From NCBI RefSeq assembly GCF_013032855.1, contig NZ_WQDA01000001.1, positions 751,501-815,500 of the forward strand: DNA of 64,000 bases. The letters run 5' to 3'. Below are positions 1 through 7,623 of this stretch, piece by piece. Position 1 is the first letter of the stretch, and each line of letters opens with the position of its first letter. The position numbers and the translations under genes are program-made. The stretch comes from Ruegeria arenilitoris (GTDB lineage: Bacteria > Pseudomonadota > Alphaproteobacteria > Rhodobacterales > Rhodobacteraceae). Under the pieces are notes generated by a model, which saw nothing but the letters and a program-made list of their open reading frames with translations, searched no databases and was not told the origin of the DNA.

Positions 1-634
1 GCGATTCGAACGGCATGACAACGCCGTCGGCGGCCTTCGAGGCCAGTGTTTCATAGACCTTGGGGGCCGGAACCTGGATACCGGTCGCACCCAGCGCAGT
101 GCCTACGTCGCCACCGACGCCACCGGGGATCCGCACCTTGAGGCCCGAGATCTGGTCCATCGAGGTCACCGGGCTGCTTGTGTGCAGCTGGGCGGGGCCG
201 TGGGTGTGCAGGGCAATGACCTTGACGCCGCGGTGTTCGTCGGCGGCCTTCAGGTATTTGTCGTAAGCGCGCCAATAGGCGACCGAGGCGGCCTCGGCCG
301 AGCCTTCATAGCCCGGCAGTTCGATCAGTTTGGTCGTCACGAAACGGCCCGGCTGATAGCCGTGGAAGATGATCGACGCATCCGCCGCGCCGTCCATGAT
401 CAGGTCCATCTGGGCCGGGGGCGGGGCGATGCCCAGCTTCAGCTCGGCGGTCACCTTGCCGTCGGTGGCCTCTTCGACCATCTCGACGAATTTGGGCCAC
501 ATCTTGGCGTTGATCCCGTGGGTGGGCGGCGCCCAGCTGGAAATCGTCAGGGTGTAATCCGCCGCAAATGCCACGCTGCCCGACACTGCCAAGGCAGCCG
601 TCGCCAACAGCGTTTTGATCCCGTTGAGTTTCAT
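1..634 (-). CDS. TRAP transporter solute receptor, DctP family (3' end cut by window)
   Basis: This is the N-terminal 211 residues of a periplasmic substrate-binding protein of a tripartite ATP-independent (TRAP) transporter. The start ATG is preceded by GGAGGAGG. A signal peptide (MKLNGIKTLLATAALA, cleavage near AFA-AD) is followed by the family's opening strand YTLTISSWAPP and by the segment LKVRIPGG, typical of DctP-like receptors. The stop codon lies beyond the window edge, as would any membrane subunits. The gene diverges from paaG across 166 bp that contain a TetR-type dyad, so it may be co-regulated with phenylacetate catabolism and may import an aromatic acid. The substrate is inference; the family assignment is firm. 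Confidence 0.88.
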   Translation of the reverse strand, partial: MKLNGIKTLLATAALAVSGSVAFAADYTLTISSWAPPTHGINAKMWPKFVEMVEEATDGKVTAELKLGIAPPPAQMDLIMDGAADASIIFHGYQPGRFVTTKLIELPGYEGSAEAASVAYWRAYDKYLKAADEHRGVKVIALHTHGPAQLHTSSPVTSMDQISGLKVRIPGGVGGDVGTALGATGIQVPAPKVYETLASKAADGVVMPFES

Positions 635-741
635 GACTGGTTTCCTCCTCCAAAACATGAGTCACAAATGCGTTAATGGTCCTTTTTGTAACCATCAACC
701 GGCCGAAAGCCCGGATTCGGCGCTTCGTCGGAGAAATTTAT

Positions 742-761
742 TGACCAACCGTTCGGTTAAT
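742..761. promoter_or_regulatory. Candidate TetR (PaaR-like) operator upstream of paaG
   Basis: The sequence TGACCAACCGTTCGGTTAAT contains the inverted repeat AACCG-TT-CGGTT. It matches 14 of 20 positions of the site at 9872-9891, in front of paaJ. It overlaps a TTGACC hexamer that could be a -35 element. It lies between the divergent TRAP receptor and paaG genes and could control both. The likely ligand-binding repressor is the TetR protein encoded at 3347-3943. Confidence 0.6.
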
Positions 762-800
762 GCAAGAAGAATATCGAAACGAATGCAAAGCGAGCGGCCC

Positions 801-1586
801 ATGAGCGATACGATTCTTGCGCAGCGGCGTGGAAATTATGTGGAAATCACTCTCAACCGCCCTGATCGCCTGAACAGCTTCACCGAGGAAATGCACCATG
901 CCCTGCGCCGCGCCATCGAAGGCGCGCGCGATGAGGGCGCGCGGGCGATCCTGCTGACCGGGGCCGGGCGCGGGTTCTGCGCGGGGCAGGATCTGGCCGA
1001 CCGTGACCCGTCGAAAATGGACGGCCCGCCGGATCTGGGCCACACGGTGCGCACCTTCTATGCACCGCTGGTGCGGTTGATCCGGTCGCTGAACTTTCCG
1101 GTGATCTGCGCGGTCAATGGCGTGGCCGCGGGCGCGGGTGCCAATCTTGCGCTGGCCTGCGATATCGTGCTGGCCGCCGAGTCCGCGAAATTTATCCAGT
1201 CCTTCGCCAAGGTCGGGCTGATCCCCGATACCGGCGGCAGCTGGCACCTGCCGCATCTGCTGGGCGAGGCGCGCGCCAAGGGGCTGGCCCTGACCGGCGA
1301 GCCCTTGATGGCGAAGACGGCCGAGGACTGGGGCCTGATCTGGAAAGTCCTACCCGATGCCGATCTGATGGCCGAGGCGCGCGCGCTGGCCGAACGCCTG
1401 TCGAACGGCCCGACGCTGGGCCTGGGTCTGACCAAGCAGACCATCCACGCCGCGGCGACCAACAGCCTGACCGTTCATCTGGAGATCGAGGCCGACGCCA
1501 TGAAGACCTGCGGTGAATCCGCCGACTATGCCGAAGGCGTCGCGGCCTTTCTGGAAAAGCGCAGCCCGGAGTTTCGGGGCAAATGA
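801..1586 (+). CDS. paaG: 2-(1,2-epoxy-1,2-dihydrophenyl)acetyl-CoA isomerase PaaG
   Basis: This crotonase-family enzyme isomerises ring-epoxidised phenylacetyl-CoA to the oxepin form in the cytosol. The 261-residue protein matches the usual PaaG length (about 262). It shows the oxyanion-hole segment GRGFCAGQDLADR near residue 55 and the LIPDTGGSW motif near residue 140, whose Asp is the characteristic catalytic acid of PaaG. The ATG at 801 fits the family N-terminus (MSDTILAQRR). The in-frame ATG at 783 would add six residues, and neither start has a strong ribosome site. It is the first gene of paaG-paaI-paaK-tetR and its stop overlaps the paaI start (ATGA). Confidence 0.93.
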   Translation: MSDTILAQRRGNYVEITLNRPDRLNSFTEEMHHALRRAIEGARDEGARAILLTGAGRGFCAGQDLADRDPSKMDGPPDLGHTVRTFYAPLVRLIRSLNFPVICAVNGVAAGAGANLALACDIVLAAESAKFIQSFAKVGLIPDTGGSWHLPHLLGEARAKGLALTGEPLMAKTAEDWGLIWKVLPDADLMAEARALAERLSNGPTLGLGLTKQTIHAAATNSLTVHLEIEADAMKTCGESADYAEGVAAFLEKRSPEFRGK

Positions 1587-2017
1587 GCATGACGCCGAAA
1601 GAACGCGCCGAAAAGGCCGCCGCCGCGATGTGGGCGCAGGACCATGCCTCGAAATGGGCGGGGATGGAACTGGTCGAGGTCGACGAGGGCACCGCGACGC
1701 TGGCGCTGACCGTGCAGCAGCACCATTGCAACGGGCACGGGATCTGCCATGGCGGCGTGACCTTCATGCTGGCCGACAGCGCCTTTGCCTTTGCCTGCAA
1801 CAGCCGCAACCAGTCGACCGTGGCCCAGCACAACGTGATCAGCTATGTCGCGCCGGGCCGGCTGGGCGACCGGCTGACCGCCCGCGCGACCGAACAGAGC
1901 CTGACCGGCCGCAGCGGCATCTATGACGTGACCGTGACCAATCAGGACGGCCAAAAGATCGCCGAGTTCCGGGGCTTTTCCCGCGCGACCAACGGCACTC
2001 TGTTTCCAGAATCTTGA
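1583..2017 (+). CDS. paaI: Hydroxyphenylacetyl-CoA thioesterase PaaI
   Basis: A hotdog-fold acyl-CoA thioesterase of 144 residues, the usual PaaI size. The HGG...D motif (HGGVTFMLADSA, near residue 56) carries the catalytic Asp, and NVISYVAPGRLGD is the conserved strand that follows. PaaI releases CoA from dead-end ring-hydroxylated phenylacetyl-CoA products when the pathway stalls, so it protects the free CoA pool. Its ATG overlaps the paaG stop by four bases, so translation is probably coupled. Confidence 0.93.
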   Translation: MSMTPKERAEKAAAAMWAQDHASKWAGMELVEVDEGTATLALTVQQHHCNGHGICHGGVTFMLADSAFAFACNSRNQSTVAQHNVISYVAPGRLGDRLTARATEQSLTGRSGIYDVTVTNQDGQKIAEFRGFSRATNGTLFPES

Positions 2018-2032
2018 GGTGAGGAGGACATC

Positions 2033-3343
2033 ATGAAGGATCTGACCCCGAACAAAGCGGATCTTGACCCGATCGAGATCGCGTCGATCGATGAAATCCG
2101 CAGCTTGCAGTTGGACCGCCTGAAATGGTCGCTGCGCCATGCCTATGACAACGTGCCGATGTACAAGCAGCGGTTCGACGAGGCCGGGGTGCATCCCGAC
2201 GATCTGAAAACCTTGGCTGATCTGGCCAAGTTTCCCTTCACTTACAAGAACGATCTGCGCGACCACTATCCGTTCGGCCTGTTCGCCGTTCCGCGCGAAC
2301 AGATCATCCGCCTGCATGCCTCGTCCGGCACCACGGGCAAGCCGACCGTGGTGGGCTATACCAGGAACGACATCGACAACTGGGCCGATCTGGTGGCCCG
2401 CAGCCTGCGCGCCAGCGGTCTGCGCAAGGGCGACATGATCCACAACGCCTATGGCTATGGCTTGTTCACCGGCGGCCTGGGCGCGCATTACGGGATCGAG
2501 CGTCTGGGTGCCACGGTCGTTCCCATGTCCGGCGGTCAGACCGAGAAGCAGGTGGCCCTGATCACCGATTTCAAACCCGACGGCATCATGGTCACGCCGT
2601 CCTACATGCTCAACATCCTCGAACAGTATCACAAGGTCGGGATGGACCCGCGCGAAAGCTCTCTGTTGGTGGGCGTGTTCGGGGCCGAACCTTGGACGGA
2701 TGCGATGCGCAAAGAGGTCGAGCAGGCCTTTGACATGCACGCGGTCGACATCTACGGCCTGTCCGAGATCATGGGACCGGGCGTCGCCAACGAATGCGTG
2801 GAAACCAAGGACGGCCCGGTCATCTGGGAGGATCACTTCTACCCCGAGATCATCGACCCGCAGACCGGCGAGGTTCTACCCGACGGCGAAATGGGCGAGT
2901 TGGTCTTTACCACGCTGACCAAGGAAGGCCTGCCGATGATCCGCTACCGCACCCGCGACCTGACGCGGCTGCTGCCGGGCACCGCGCGCTCGATGCGGCG
3001 GATGGAGAAGATCACCGGTCGCAGCGACGACATGATCATCCTGCGCGGGGTCAACGTATTCCCCAGCCAGATCGAGGAACAGGTCATGGCCACCGGCGGC
3101 ATCGCCGCGCATTACCAGATCGAGCTGTACAAATCCGGCCGCATGGACGCGATGCGTGTCTATGTCGAGGCGATGCCCGACGCAGCCGACGAACTCAGCA
3201 AGACCGCCGCCGCTCGGATGCTGACCAAGCGGATCAAGGACATCGTTGGCGTTTCCACCGAGATCGTTGTAGGGGACCCCGGCGATGTCGAGCGCAGCCA
3301 GGGCAAGGCCAAGCGCGTCGTCGACAACCGAGACAAGGAGTGA
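2033..3343 (+). CDS. paaK: Phenylacetate-CoA ligase PaaK
   Basis: The entry enzyme of the pathway, making phenylacetyl-CoA from phenylacetate, ATP and CoA. The 436 residues match the usual length. The phosphate-binding loop SSGTTGKPT is at residues 97-105, followed by the adenylate-binding YGLSEIMGPG segment and the hinge and C-terminal motif GRSDDMIILRG. A GAGGAGG site sits just before the ATG at 2033. The gene follows paaI by 15 bp and precedes the TetR gene by 3 bp, which places substrate activation and its probable regulator in one transcript. Confidence 0.96.
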   Translation: MKDLTPNKADLDPIEIASIDEIRSLQLDRLKWSLRHAYDNVPMYKQRFDEAGVHPDDLKTLADLAKFPFTYKNDLRDHYPFGLFAVPREQIIRLHASSGTTGKPTVVGYTRNDIDNWADLVARSLRASGLRKGDMIHNAYGYGLFTGGLGAHYGIERLGATVVPMSGGQTEKQVALITDFKPDGIMVTPSYMLNILEQYHKVGMDPRESSLLVGVFGAEPWTDAMRKEVEQAFDMHAVDIYGLSEIMGPGVANECVETKDGPVIWEDHFYPEIIDPQTGEVLPDGEMGELVFTTLTKEGLPMIRYRTRDLTRLLPGTARSMRRMEKITGRSDDMIILRGVNVFPSQIEEQVMATGGIAAHYQIELYKSGRMDAMRVYVEAMPDAADELSKTAAARMLTKRIKDIVGVSTEIVVGDPGDVERSQGKAKRVVDNRDKE

Positions 3344-3346
3344 GGT

Positions 3347-3943
3347 TTGGCCCGTACGATTGCAAAAGATCACGACCAGAAACGCGCCCAGATCCTGAAA
3401 TCGGCGGCGCGGGTCTTTGCCCGCGAAGGCTTCGACCGCGCCTCGATGACCCAGCTTGCGCGCGAATGCGGGATCTCGAAGGCCAACATCTATCACTACT
3501 ACGACAGCAAGGACGCGATCCTGTTCGACATTCTCGAGACCTATCTGCGGGAACTGCGCGACCTGATCTGCGGGCTCGAGATGGACGGCCTCAGCCCGCC
3601 CGAAAAGCTGCACCGCGTGGTGGCCGAGATCCTGCTGGCCTATCAGGGCGTGGATGACGAACACCGGGTCCAGACCAGCGGCATGTCGGCCCTGCCCGAG
3701 GATCAGCAGCGCCTGTTGCGCGGGTATCAGCGCGACATGGTGAATTTCCTCAGCGCGATCCTGTCCGAGGTCGCGCCCGACGTGTTCCAGGGCGACGGGG
3801 CCAAGCTGCGCTCGGCCACGATGTCGGTCTTCGGCATGCTGAACTGGTACTACATGTGGAATTCCGGCGCCGATGCGCAGGCGCGCCGGGACTATGCCGC
3901 GCTGGTCAGCAACCTGACCCTGTCGGGCGTCAAGGCGCTGTAG
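3347..3943 (+). CDS. TetR-family regulator, probable phenylacetate repressor (PaaR-like)
   Basis: A 198-residue TetR-type regulator. The N-terminal helix-turn-helix (about residues 28-55) contains SMTQLARECGISKANIYHYY, and the rest is a helical ligand-binding domain. Translation starts at TTG (3347), placed right after the AAGGAG...GAGG at the end of paaK. Location in the paaGIK operon and the repeated dyad at 742-761 and 9872-9891 suggest it represses both paa operons and is released by phenylacetyl-CoA, as TetR-type PaaR proteins are. The ligand is inference. Confidence 0.85.
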   Translation: MARTIAKDHDQKRAQILKSAARVFAREGFDRASMTQLARECGISKANIYHYYDSKDAILFDILETYLRELRDLICGLEMDGLSPPEKLHRVVAEILLAYQGVDDEHRVQTSGMSALPEDQQRLLRGYQRDMVNFLSAILSEVAPDVFQGDGAKLRSATMSVFGMLNWYYMWNSGADAQARRDYAALVSNLTLSGVKAL

Positions 3944-3945
3944 CT

Positions 3946-3970
3946 CCGGCCCTGCCGGCATTGTGATTTG
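3946..3970 (+). terminator. Weak hairpin after the TetR gene
   Basis: A GC-rich hairpin (CCGGC-CCT-GCCGG, 3946-3958) begins three bases after the TetR stop and is followed by a modestly T-rich stretch (TTGTGATTTG). It could end the paaGIK-tetR transcript, but the T-tract is poor. Confidence 0.35.
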
Positions 3971-4014
3971 GCTTTCGCGGGTGTCCCGGCGTTTACTTGC
4001 GGTCGGAGGGCGCC

Positions 4015-4230
4015 ATGCAAAAACCGGAACGGTTCGACAAATTCTATTTCGCCAAGGTCGGGATGGGCGAGGCCTGCGGCTGCGCCGAGCGCATCATCGA
4101 CGTCTATGAATTCAACCGCAAAGCGGGTGCGCGTGACGCGGGCACGGGCAAGCTGGCCCGGTCAAGGCGTCGCGGCCTGCGATCGCTTGCCCTGAAATAC
4201 GGCCTGATCAGCCGCCCCAGCGGGCGGTGA
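4015..4230 (+). CDS. Small conserved-looking protein of unknown function
   Basis: A 71-residue protein that I do not recognise. The ATG at 4015 is preceded by GGAGGG at ideal spacing, which decides the start over an in-frame TTG at 3997. The product has an aromatic N-terminal part (DKFYFAKVGMGEACGCAERI) with a CGC cysteine pair and a basic C-terminal half (KLARSRRRGLRSLAL). There is no signal peptide or membrane segment. Its stop abuts the stop of the convergent PaaA/PaaC-like gene with no bases between. The good ribosome site and codon use support a real gene. Confidence 0.6.
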   Translation: MQKPERFDKFYFAKVGMGEACGCAERIIDVYEFNRKAGARDAGTGKLARSRRRGLRSLALKYGLISRPSGR

Positions 4231-4989
4231 TCACGGGGTGCGCAGGCCCAGCCGCGTGACGACCTCTGCGGCCTCGGCCAGCCAGCGGTTTTTCAGTTCG
4301 ACCCCCGAGGCCCGGCGCAGGCCCATCTGGCGCAGCTTTTCCATCCGCTCGGGGTTGCCCGCTCCGAAACCTGCGGCCACCCGGGGCCACCAGTAATCGA
4401 CCGATTCCTGCATCGCCGGCGCCGCGCCCTGTTCCAACAGCTTGACCGCGCCTTCCAGGGCCAATTCACCGTGATGCGCCTCGATCGGGGCGATAGCGCG
4501 GAACGCCTCGGCCAGCGGCTGATAGGACACCAGCGCGAACTCGGCCAGTTGCACGCCCACGGCCCGGCTCATCAGCAGGTTCATCACCACCGCATCGGTC
4601 CAGCCTTCGATCGGATAGTTGAAGACCGCAAGGCGCATGTCATGTTCGCTGCGCGTGGCCCCGATATCGGCGGAACGGTTCAGCCGTGCGGTCCACGGGT
4701 GATGCGTGGCATAGCGGTCGGTATCCGCGCCGAACTCGCCCATGATCTTCAGAACGCGGTCGGCATTGTCGGTCTTTTCCAGAACGATCTTCGCCGCCGC
4801 GATACGTTCCTTGATGCCCGGGCCCTGGTTGATGATGTCGGCGAACCCCGCCGCACCGGCCAGTTCGCTGTCGACGAAGGTCGCCATCAGCTTCATCAGC
4901 TCGGCCCGGTATCGGGGTGGCACGTTGGTCGGGTTGGTCAGAACGCCGCCTGCGGCCAGGTAGCTTTCGATGCTCATGTCTTCGGCCAT
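4231..4989 (-). CDS. PaaA/PaaC-family (PF05138) ferritin-like protein, extra paralogue
   Basis: A 252-residue helical protein of the phenylacetyl-CoA epoxidase PaaA/PaaC family, last in the leftward paa operon. It aligns without gaps to PaaA around FNYP. Of the six PaaA diiron ligands it keeps four (Glu42, Glu71, Glu170, His173), while one His is Asp74 and one Asp is Ser141. It is distinct from both PaaA and PaaC of this operon, so it is an additional subunit or a separate enzyme. The start at 4989 has GAGAGGG upstream, and the start lies 13 bases beyond the paaE stop. The function is unknown. Confidence 0.8.
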   Translation of the reverse strand: MAEDMSIESYLAAGGVLTNPTNVPPRYRAELMKLMATFVDSELAGAAGFADIINQGPGIKERIAAAKIVLEKTDNADRVLKIMGEFGADTDRYATHHPWTARLNRSADIGATRSEHDMRLAVFNYPIEGWTDAVVMNLLMSRAVGVQLAEFALVSYQPLAEAFRAIAPIEAHHGELALEGAVKLLEQGAAPAMQESVDYWWPRVAAGFGAGNPERMEKLRQMGLRRASGVELKNRWLAEAAEVVTRLGLRTP

Positions 4990-5002
4990 GGTCCCTCTCC
5001 CT

Positions 5003-6076
5003 TCACTGGTCGTAATCGACGACGACATTGTCGGTCAGCGGGTAGGCCTGGCAGCTGAGCACATAGCCCTTCTCGACCTCGTAATCCTCGAGCGCGTGGT
5101 TGGCCACCATTTCGACCTCGCCTTCGATCACCTTGCAGCGGCAGGTCGAACAGACCCCGGCCTTGCAGGCATAGGGGGCGTCCATCGCGTTTTCCAGCGC
5201 CGCATCCAGAATGGTCTGGTCCTTGGGCATGGTGAGGGTCTGGCTGGCGCCGTCCAGCGTGACGCGGGCCTGAGTCTGGTTGGCCTGTGCAGCCGTTGCC
5301 ACATCGCCATGCTTGCGTTTGGCGCGGCCGGGTTGGGCGCTGGCGAACAGCTCGAACTTGATCTGGCTGTCATTCAGCCCGTGTTCGCGCAACGCCTCGG
5401 CAATGCCCAGCATCATCGGCTCGGGGCCGCAGATGAAGGCGGTGTCGGTGTTTTCGACGTCGATCCAGTGCTGGAACAGTTCGGCGCATTTCTCTTTGGT
5501 CACCAACCCGGTGAACAGGTCGATCTCCTGCGCGTCGGTTTCCAAGATGTGGATCACGTTCACGCGGCCCATATACTGGTTCTTCAGGTCTTCCAGCTCT
5601 TCGCGGAACATGATCGTGTTCACGCCCTTGTTGGCATAGACCAGCGTGAAGCGCGCATTCGGCTCGCGTGCCAGCGTGGTCTTTAGGATCGACAGCACGG
5701 GCGTGATGCCCGACCCGCCGGCAAAGCCCAGGTACTGCCGATGCGCGGCCGGGTCCAGCGGTGTGTGGAAGGCCCCCATCGGCGGCATCGCCTGCAGCCT
5801 GTCGCCCACTTTCAGCTCGGTGTTGGCCCAGGTTGAAAAGGCGCCGCCCTCGACCCGTTTGATGCCCACCTGCAGAACGCCGTCATCCTTGCCCGCGCAG
5901 ATCGAGTAGGAGCGGCGCAGCTCTTCCCCGTCAAATTCGCGGCGGAAGGTCAGGTACTGGCCCTGGACAAAGTCGAACGCCTCGGCCGCGCCGTTCACCG
6001 GCTTCAGCGTGACCACGACCGCGTCGCGGATGGTCTTGTGGATGTCGGTGACTTCCAGATCGTGAAAACGTGCCAT
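5003..6076 (-). CDS. paaE: Phenylacetyl-CoA 1,2-epoxidase reductase PaaE
   Basis: The NADPH- and flavin-dependent reductase that feeds electrons to the PaaABC epoxidase. The 357 residues match the family (about 356). The FAD-binding motif is RRSYSICAG, the nucleotide-binding loop is GGSGITPVLS, and a plant-type [2Fe-2S] ferredoxin domain at the C-terminus contains CKAGVCSTCRC plus a later Cys. A strong GAGGAGG precedes the ATG at 6076. It lies 10 bp downstream of paaD in the paaJABCDE operon. Confidence 0.95.
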   Translation of the reverse strand: MARFHDLEVTDIHKTIRDAVVVTLKPVNGAAEAFDFVQGQYLTFRREFDGEELRRSYSICAGKDDGVLQVGIKRVEGGAFSTWANTELKVGDRLQAMPPMGAFHTPLDPAAHRQYLGFAGGSGITPVLSILKTTLAREPNARFTLVYANKGVNTIMFREELEDLKNQYMGRVNVIHILETDAQEIDLFTGLVTKEKCAELFQHWIDVENTDTAFICGPEPMMLGIAEALREHGLNDSQIKFELFASAQPGRAKRKHGDVATAAQANQTQARVTLDGASQTLTMPKDQTILDAALENAMDAPYACKAGVCSTCRCKVIEGEVEMVANHALEDYEVEKGYVLSCQAYPLTDNVVVDYDQ

Positions 6077-6086
6077 CCGGTCCTCC

Positions 6087-6548
6087 TCAGATGCACTTGA
6101 AATAGTCGAAAGGTTCCAGGCAGTCGGTGCAGCGCCAATGCGCCTTGCACGGGGTCGAGCCGAACTGGCTGACCTTTTCCACTGCCGTGCTGTCGCAATG
6201 CGGGCAGCGGTCGGGTCCGCCTGCGGGCTGCGGCGGCGCGATGCCATAGTCCTTCAGCTTCGCGCGGCCCTTGTCGCTGAGCCAATCGGTCGTCCAGGCC
6301 GGAGAGATGCGGGTCTCCAGCTTGATCTTGTCGATGCCGTGGTCACGCAGGGCGGTTTCGATGTCCATCGCGATGACCGAGGTCGCCGGGCAGCCCGAGT
6401 AGGTGGGCGTTACGGCAACCTTCAGCGTGTCGCCCTCCCATGTCACATCGCGCACGATGCCCAGATCGACGACCGAGATCACGGGGATCTCGGGGTCCGG
6501 CACGGCGTCGAGCCATTCCCAGACCTGCTCTACGGTGGCGCGGTTCAT
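6087..6548 (-). CDS. paaD: PaaD, maturation factor of the phenylacetyl-CoA epoxidase
   Basis: A 153-residue protein with an N-terminal MIP18/DUF59 fold (DPEIPVISVVDLGIV, then TYSGCPATS with the conserved Cys) and a C-terminal zinc ribbon (CPHCDS ... CTDC). PaaD is thought to help assemble or protect the metal or iron-sulfur centres of the epoxidase. Length and domain order are normal. The start ATG is at 6548, six bases after the paaC stop. Confidence 0.93.
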   Translation of the reverse strand: MNRATVEQVWEWLDAVPDPEIPVISVVDLGIVRDVTWEGDTLKVAVTPTYSGCPATSVIAMDIETALRDHGIDKIKLETRISPAWTTDWLSDKGRAKLKDYGIAPPQPAGGPDRCPHCDSTAVEKVSQFGSTPCKAHWRCTDCLEPFDYFKCI

Positions 6549-6554
6549 CGGCCG

Positions 6555-7316
6555 CTACCAGGTTGCGCCCGGATAGGCCCGCTGCAGCCATTGCATCTGG
6601 GTCAACAGATGGCCCAGATGTTCGGTATGCATGCGCCCGTCGCGGCCGCCCTTGTGGGCAAAGCGGCTGTCGGGAATGGTCAGGGTGGCCTCGGTCAGCA
6701 CGCGCTGAACCAGCGCGTCATATTCCTCGCGCAGGCTGGCCGGATCGGGGGCGATGCCCGCGGCGGCCATCTCGGCATCGACCTCGTCGCTGGCGAACAT
6801 CTCGCCCACATAGGGCCAGAGGTAATCCAGCGCCTCCTGCATGCGCCTGTGGCTTTCCTCGGTGCCGTCGCCCAGCCCGACAACCGTGTCGCTGGACCGT
6901 TCAAGGTGATAGGCGACCTCTTTGCTGGCCTTCTCGGCAATCGCCGCGACCCGGTCGTCAGACGATTTCATCAGCCGGCCCAGCATGATCGAGTGCCACG
7001 CATCAAACAGAAACTGGCGCATCAGGGTGCGGCCAAAATCGGCGTTGGGCACCTCCACCAGCAGCACGTTGCGGAAATCCCAGGCGTCGCGCAGAAAGGC
7101 CAGATCATCGGCAGACTTGCCTTCGCCCTGGACCTCTCCGGCCAGGCCCAGCCACATCTGCGTCTGGCCGATCAGATCCAGCGCGGTGTTGGCCAGGGCG
7201 ATGTCCTCTTCCAGAACCGGCGCGTGGCCGCACCATTCGCTGACGCGATGGCCCAGGATCAGCGTGTTGTCCCCCATCCGCAGCAGGAATTGCAGGAATG
7301 CCTCGTCGCGGGTCAT
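6555..7316 (-). CDS. paaC: Phenylacetyl-CoA 1,2-epoxidase subunit PaaC
   Basis: The 253-residue structural partner of catalytic PaaA in the epoxidase complex. The protein is a helical ferritin-like fold beginning MTRDEAFLQFLLRMGD, with the HRVSEWCGHAPVLEEDIALANTALD region typical of PaaC. The ATG at 7316 overlaps the paaB stop by one base (TGATG), so translation is coupled. An apparent upstream extension in the same frame runs through paaB and is not used. Confidence 0.95.
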   Translation of the reverse strand: MTRDEAFLQFLLRMGDNTLILGHRVSEWCGHAPVLEEDIALANTALDLIGQTQMWLGLAGEVQGEGKSADDLAFLRDAWDFRNVLLVEVPNADFGRTLMRQFLFDAWHSIMLGRLMKSSDDRVAAIAEKASKEVAYHLERSSDTVVGLGDGTEESHRRMQEALDYLWPYVGEMFASDEVDAEMAAAGIAPDPASLREEYDALVQRVLTEATLTIPDSRFAHKGGRDGRMHTEHLGHLLTQMQWLQRAYPGATW

Positions 7317-7600
7317 CACATCGCCTCCACTTCTTCGGGGATGTCGAAAAAGGTCGGATGACGATAGACCTTGCTTTCGCTGGGCTCGTACAGCGGGCCT
7401 TTGTCGCTGGGCGAACTGGCGGTGATGTTGTTGGCCTCGACCACCCAGATCGAGACGCCCTCGTTGCGGCGGGTATAGACGTCGCGGGCGTTCTTGATCG
7501 CCATTTCGGCGTCGGGCGCGTGCAGCGAGCCGACATGGCGATGGCTCATGCCGTGCTGGCCGCGAATGAAGATTTCCCACAGGGGCCATTCGTTTTTCAT
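7316..7600 (-). CDS. paaB: Phenylacetyl-CoA 1,2-epoxidase subunit PaaB
   Basis: A 94-residue accessory subunit of the PaaABC(D)E epoxidase. PaaB bridges PaaAC heterodimers and is needed for electron transfer. The sequence begins MKNEWPLWEIFIRG and contains HVGSLHAPDAEMAI and YTRRNEGVSIWVV, the usual PaaB signatures. A GGAGGA site precedes the ATG at 7600. It sits 23 bp downstream of paaA. Confidence 0.95.
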   Translation of the reverse strand: MKNEWPLWEIFIRGQHGMSHRHVGSLHAPDAEMAIKNARDVYTRRNEGVSIWVVEANNITASSPSDKGPLYEPSESKVYRHPTFFDIPEEVEAM

Positions 7601-7623
7601 CAGGTGTCCTCCTATCGGGCAGG

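Noticed and set aside
615..800. Upstream extension of paaG to 615
   Set aside because: The added residues have no similarity to the family, run back over the TRAP gene start, and cross the operator region.
1526..2836. A 436-codon minus-strand frame over paaI and paaK
   Set aside because: It runs opposite two firmly identified genes; its His- and Gly-rich, low-complexity composition is typical of a shadow frame.
4231..4989. Calling the extra PF05138 protein a second paaC or paaA
   Set aside because: Its iron-ligand pattern differs from PaaA and its sequence from the PaaC of this operon.
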